This document shows, piece after piece, positions 62,956-64,000 of a DNA stretch of 64,000 nucleotides. Position 1 is the stretch's first letter. Each line of letters opens with the position of its first letter. Source of the DNA: Coriaria nepalensis (Eukaryota; Streptophyta; Magnoliopsida; Cucurbitales; Coriariaceae); assembly GCA_027186245.1 (NCBI GenBank), contig CP114496.1, forward strand, positions 9,140,001 to 9,204,000. The letters run 5' to 3'. The notes below the pieces were generated by a model that worked only from the letters and a program-made list of their open reading frames with translations, had not been told where the DNA came from and did no database searches. The position numbers were made by a program, and so were the translations under genes.

Positions 62956-63417
62956 AGGCGCGGTCAAAAGTACCACCATTATCACTGGTATTAGAACTGT
63001 AAATTTATATTCTGATTCGGTATCGGTATTTTTGGTATTATTACGATATTGGTATCGGTATTTGTTATCTATTTTTTTTAATAAAAAAATATTACTGATC
63101 TTTTTAAAATTATATTATTTATTATATCAATTATATATCAATTGAATTAAAAGAAAAAATATATATCATAATTTTAAATTCATCTTATATATTTAATTTT
63201 CAGTTTTTATTTTTTAAAATTTTGTTTTTAGTTTATATATATTTATATATTTAATTTTATGTATATGTATATATAATGATATTGGTACTCGAATCAAAAT
63301 CAATCCCAATACCGATCCTGGTACCATATTCTAGTACCGATTCCGATGACAGAACCAATATTAAAACCTAACCGGTATCATTACTCCCATTGGTATCAGG
63401 AAAAAAGACCACCCCTA
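62956..63417. mobile_element. hAT-type MITE with imperfect 8-bp target duplication
   Basis: The ends are TAGGCGCGGTCAAAAG and, reversed, TAGGGGTGGTCTTTTT. They are flanked by tcttgaat (62948-62955) and cctggaat (63418-63425), six of eight bases alike. Subterminal 'ggtatcggta'/'taccgata' motifs recur on both sides in opposite sense. Its minus-strand and plus-strand frames are short. Confidence 0.65.
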
Positions 63418-63514
63418 CCTGGAATAATCGATATCATGCCCTCAAATACATACATATATATACATATATATAGAAAAAAATGAAATTAAGTTGATATTGT
63501 AAATACCTCTTAAT

Positions 63515-63660
63515 AGTGGCGGAACCATGAGTAAAATTAAATTCAAATGAATTTCAATTTGTAATAATTATAAATATTACCTATTAAGTTGAGAAAAATT
63601 ATATTCTAAATTAAATGTTGGTCGATAGAACTTTAAAAAATGATAAATATATAACAAGTA
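63515..63660. mobile_element. Truncated MITE of the same family as 42376-42650
   Basis: The sequence begins AGTGGCGGAACCATGAG and carries 'ataattataaatatt' and a 'aaatgttggtcgatagaact' block. These match the reversed right half of the element in pectate lyase copy 6. The far end cannot be placed. Confidence 0.6.
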
Positions 63661-63781
63661 CTTATTTTTGGAAAAAAATAAAAAGCTAATAATTGAGTAT
63701 TTCGATTTTTTATATTTAAGTTGAGAAATATAGATAAGAAACAAAAAAATTAAAAAAAAAAAAAAGAGATAATATTAAATA

Positions 63782-64000
63782 GAAACCATAAACTTTAAAC
63801 TTAGATTTTAGACATTAAACTTTAAACGTAAACCCTAAACATAAACCTTAGACCTAGACTTAAATCTTAAAACCTTAAACCTTATACTTAAAACCTTAAA
63901 TCTTCTACTTAAAACCTTAAACCTTAATATTATACTTAAAATTAGACTTTAAACTTTAAACTTAAATTCTTAACATGAACCCTAAACAAAACCCTAAACC
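63782..64000. repeat. Degenerate telomere-like (CCCTAAA) repeat array
   Basis: From about 63782 to the right edge the sequence is built of variants of the plant telomere unit: ccttaaa, ctttaaa, cgtaaa and perfect ccctaaa, the last 'accctaaacc' at the very end. Perfect units become more frequent toward the edge. It may continue beyond the window. Confidence 0.8.

Noticed and set aside
62744..63145. Plus-strand frame of 133 codons
   Set aside because: It crosses the border of the hAT-type MITE and ends in low-complexity sequence.

Overview
This is nuclear DNA from a flowering plant, most likely a core eudicot. The genes are split by GT-AG introns in AT-rich DNA. They are plant families: V-ATPase subunit d, VDAC, an RLCK-VII kinase, CLP1, an h-type thioredoxin, a YhiN-type flavoprotein, a DUF569 protein, a PLS-type PPR and a LOB-domain protein. 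There are Copia, LINE, hAT and Harbinger relics and two plastid-derived inserts. The species cannot be named from the sequence alone.

Layout. 46-1977(-): V-ATPase V0 subunit d, running off the left edge. 2.2-4.1 kb: AT-rich spacer with a degenerate 20-bp tandem array. 4.2-31 kb: an amplified pectate-lyase block. It has two intact genes (4206-5633 and 19768-21165, both -) and three decayed copies (14.5-15.4, 27.5-28.9, 29.7-31.0 kb). Scattered in the block are a Copia element with both LTRs (9580-14521), two solo LTRs with target-site duplications, LINE pieces, a psbC fragment, an rpl16-rpl14 plastid insert, a Harbinger MITE and three copies of a GUF1-like 5' fragment. The 19.6-22.0 and 25.9-29.0 kb parts form a large head-to-head inverted duplication. 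31.6-39.6 kb: an intact VDAC porin gene (+), two adjacent broken HIR/prohibitin-family pseudogenes (-) and an intact PBL34/35-like receptor-like cytoplasmic kinase (-). 42.2-43.9 kb: a sixth pectate-lyase copy (+), split by a hAT-type MITE. 44.4-50.3 kb: intact CLP1 (-), a frameshifted NDUFAF7-like pseudogene (+) and an intact thioredoxin h (-). 51.0-52.8 kb: a VIH/PPIP5K gene that lost almost all of its middle. 54.2-57.2 kb: an intact 15-exon FAD flavoprotein gene (-). 57.4-58.9 kb: a broken PPR gene (+). 59.4-60.5 kb: a DUF569 gene (-). 61.0-62.2 kb: a tandem LOB-domain pair, one truncated and one intact. 62.3-64 kb: AT-rich, with two hAT-type MITEs and a degenerate telomere-like array at the right edge.

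The genes are not an operon and mostly do unrelated housekeeping or signalling jobs. Their grouping recalls Arabidopsis neighbourhoods: VHA-d / NDUFAF7 / PBL36 / PPR on chromosome 3; VIH1 / PBL34 / VDAC3 on chromosome 5; GUF1 / CLP1-like / flavoprotein / TRX-h2 also on chromosome 5. This suggests a mosaic of ancestral duplicated blocks in which one partner of several pairs is decaying. Exon junctions were placed by hand from splice signals and family similarity. I found no clearly new molecular system. The most distinctive structure is the pectate-lyase plus GUF1-fragment amplicon with its inverted duplication.
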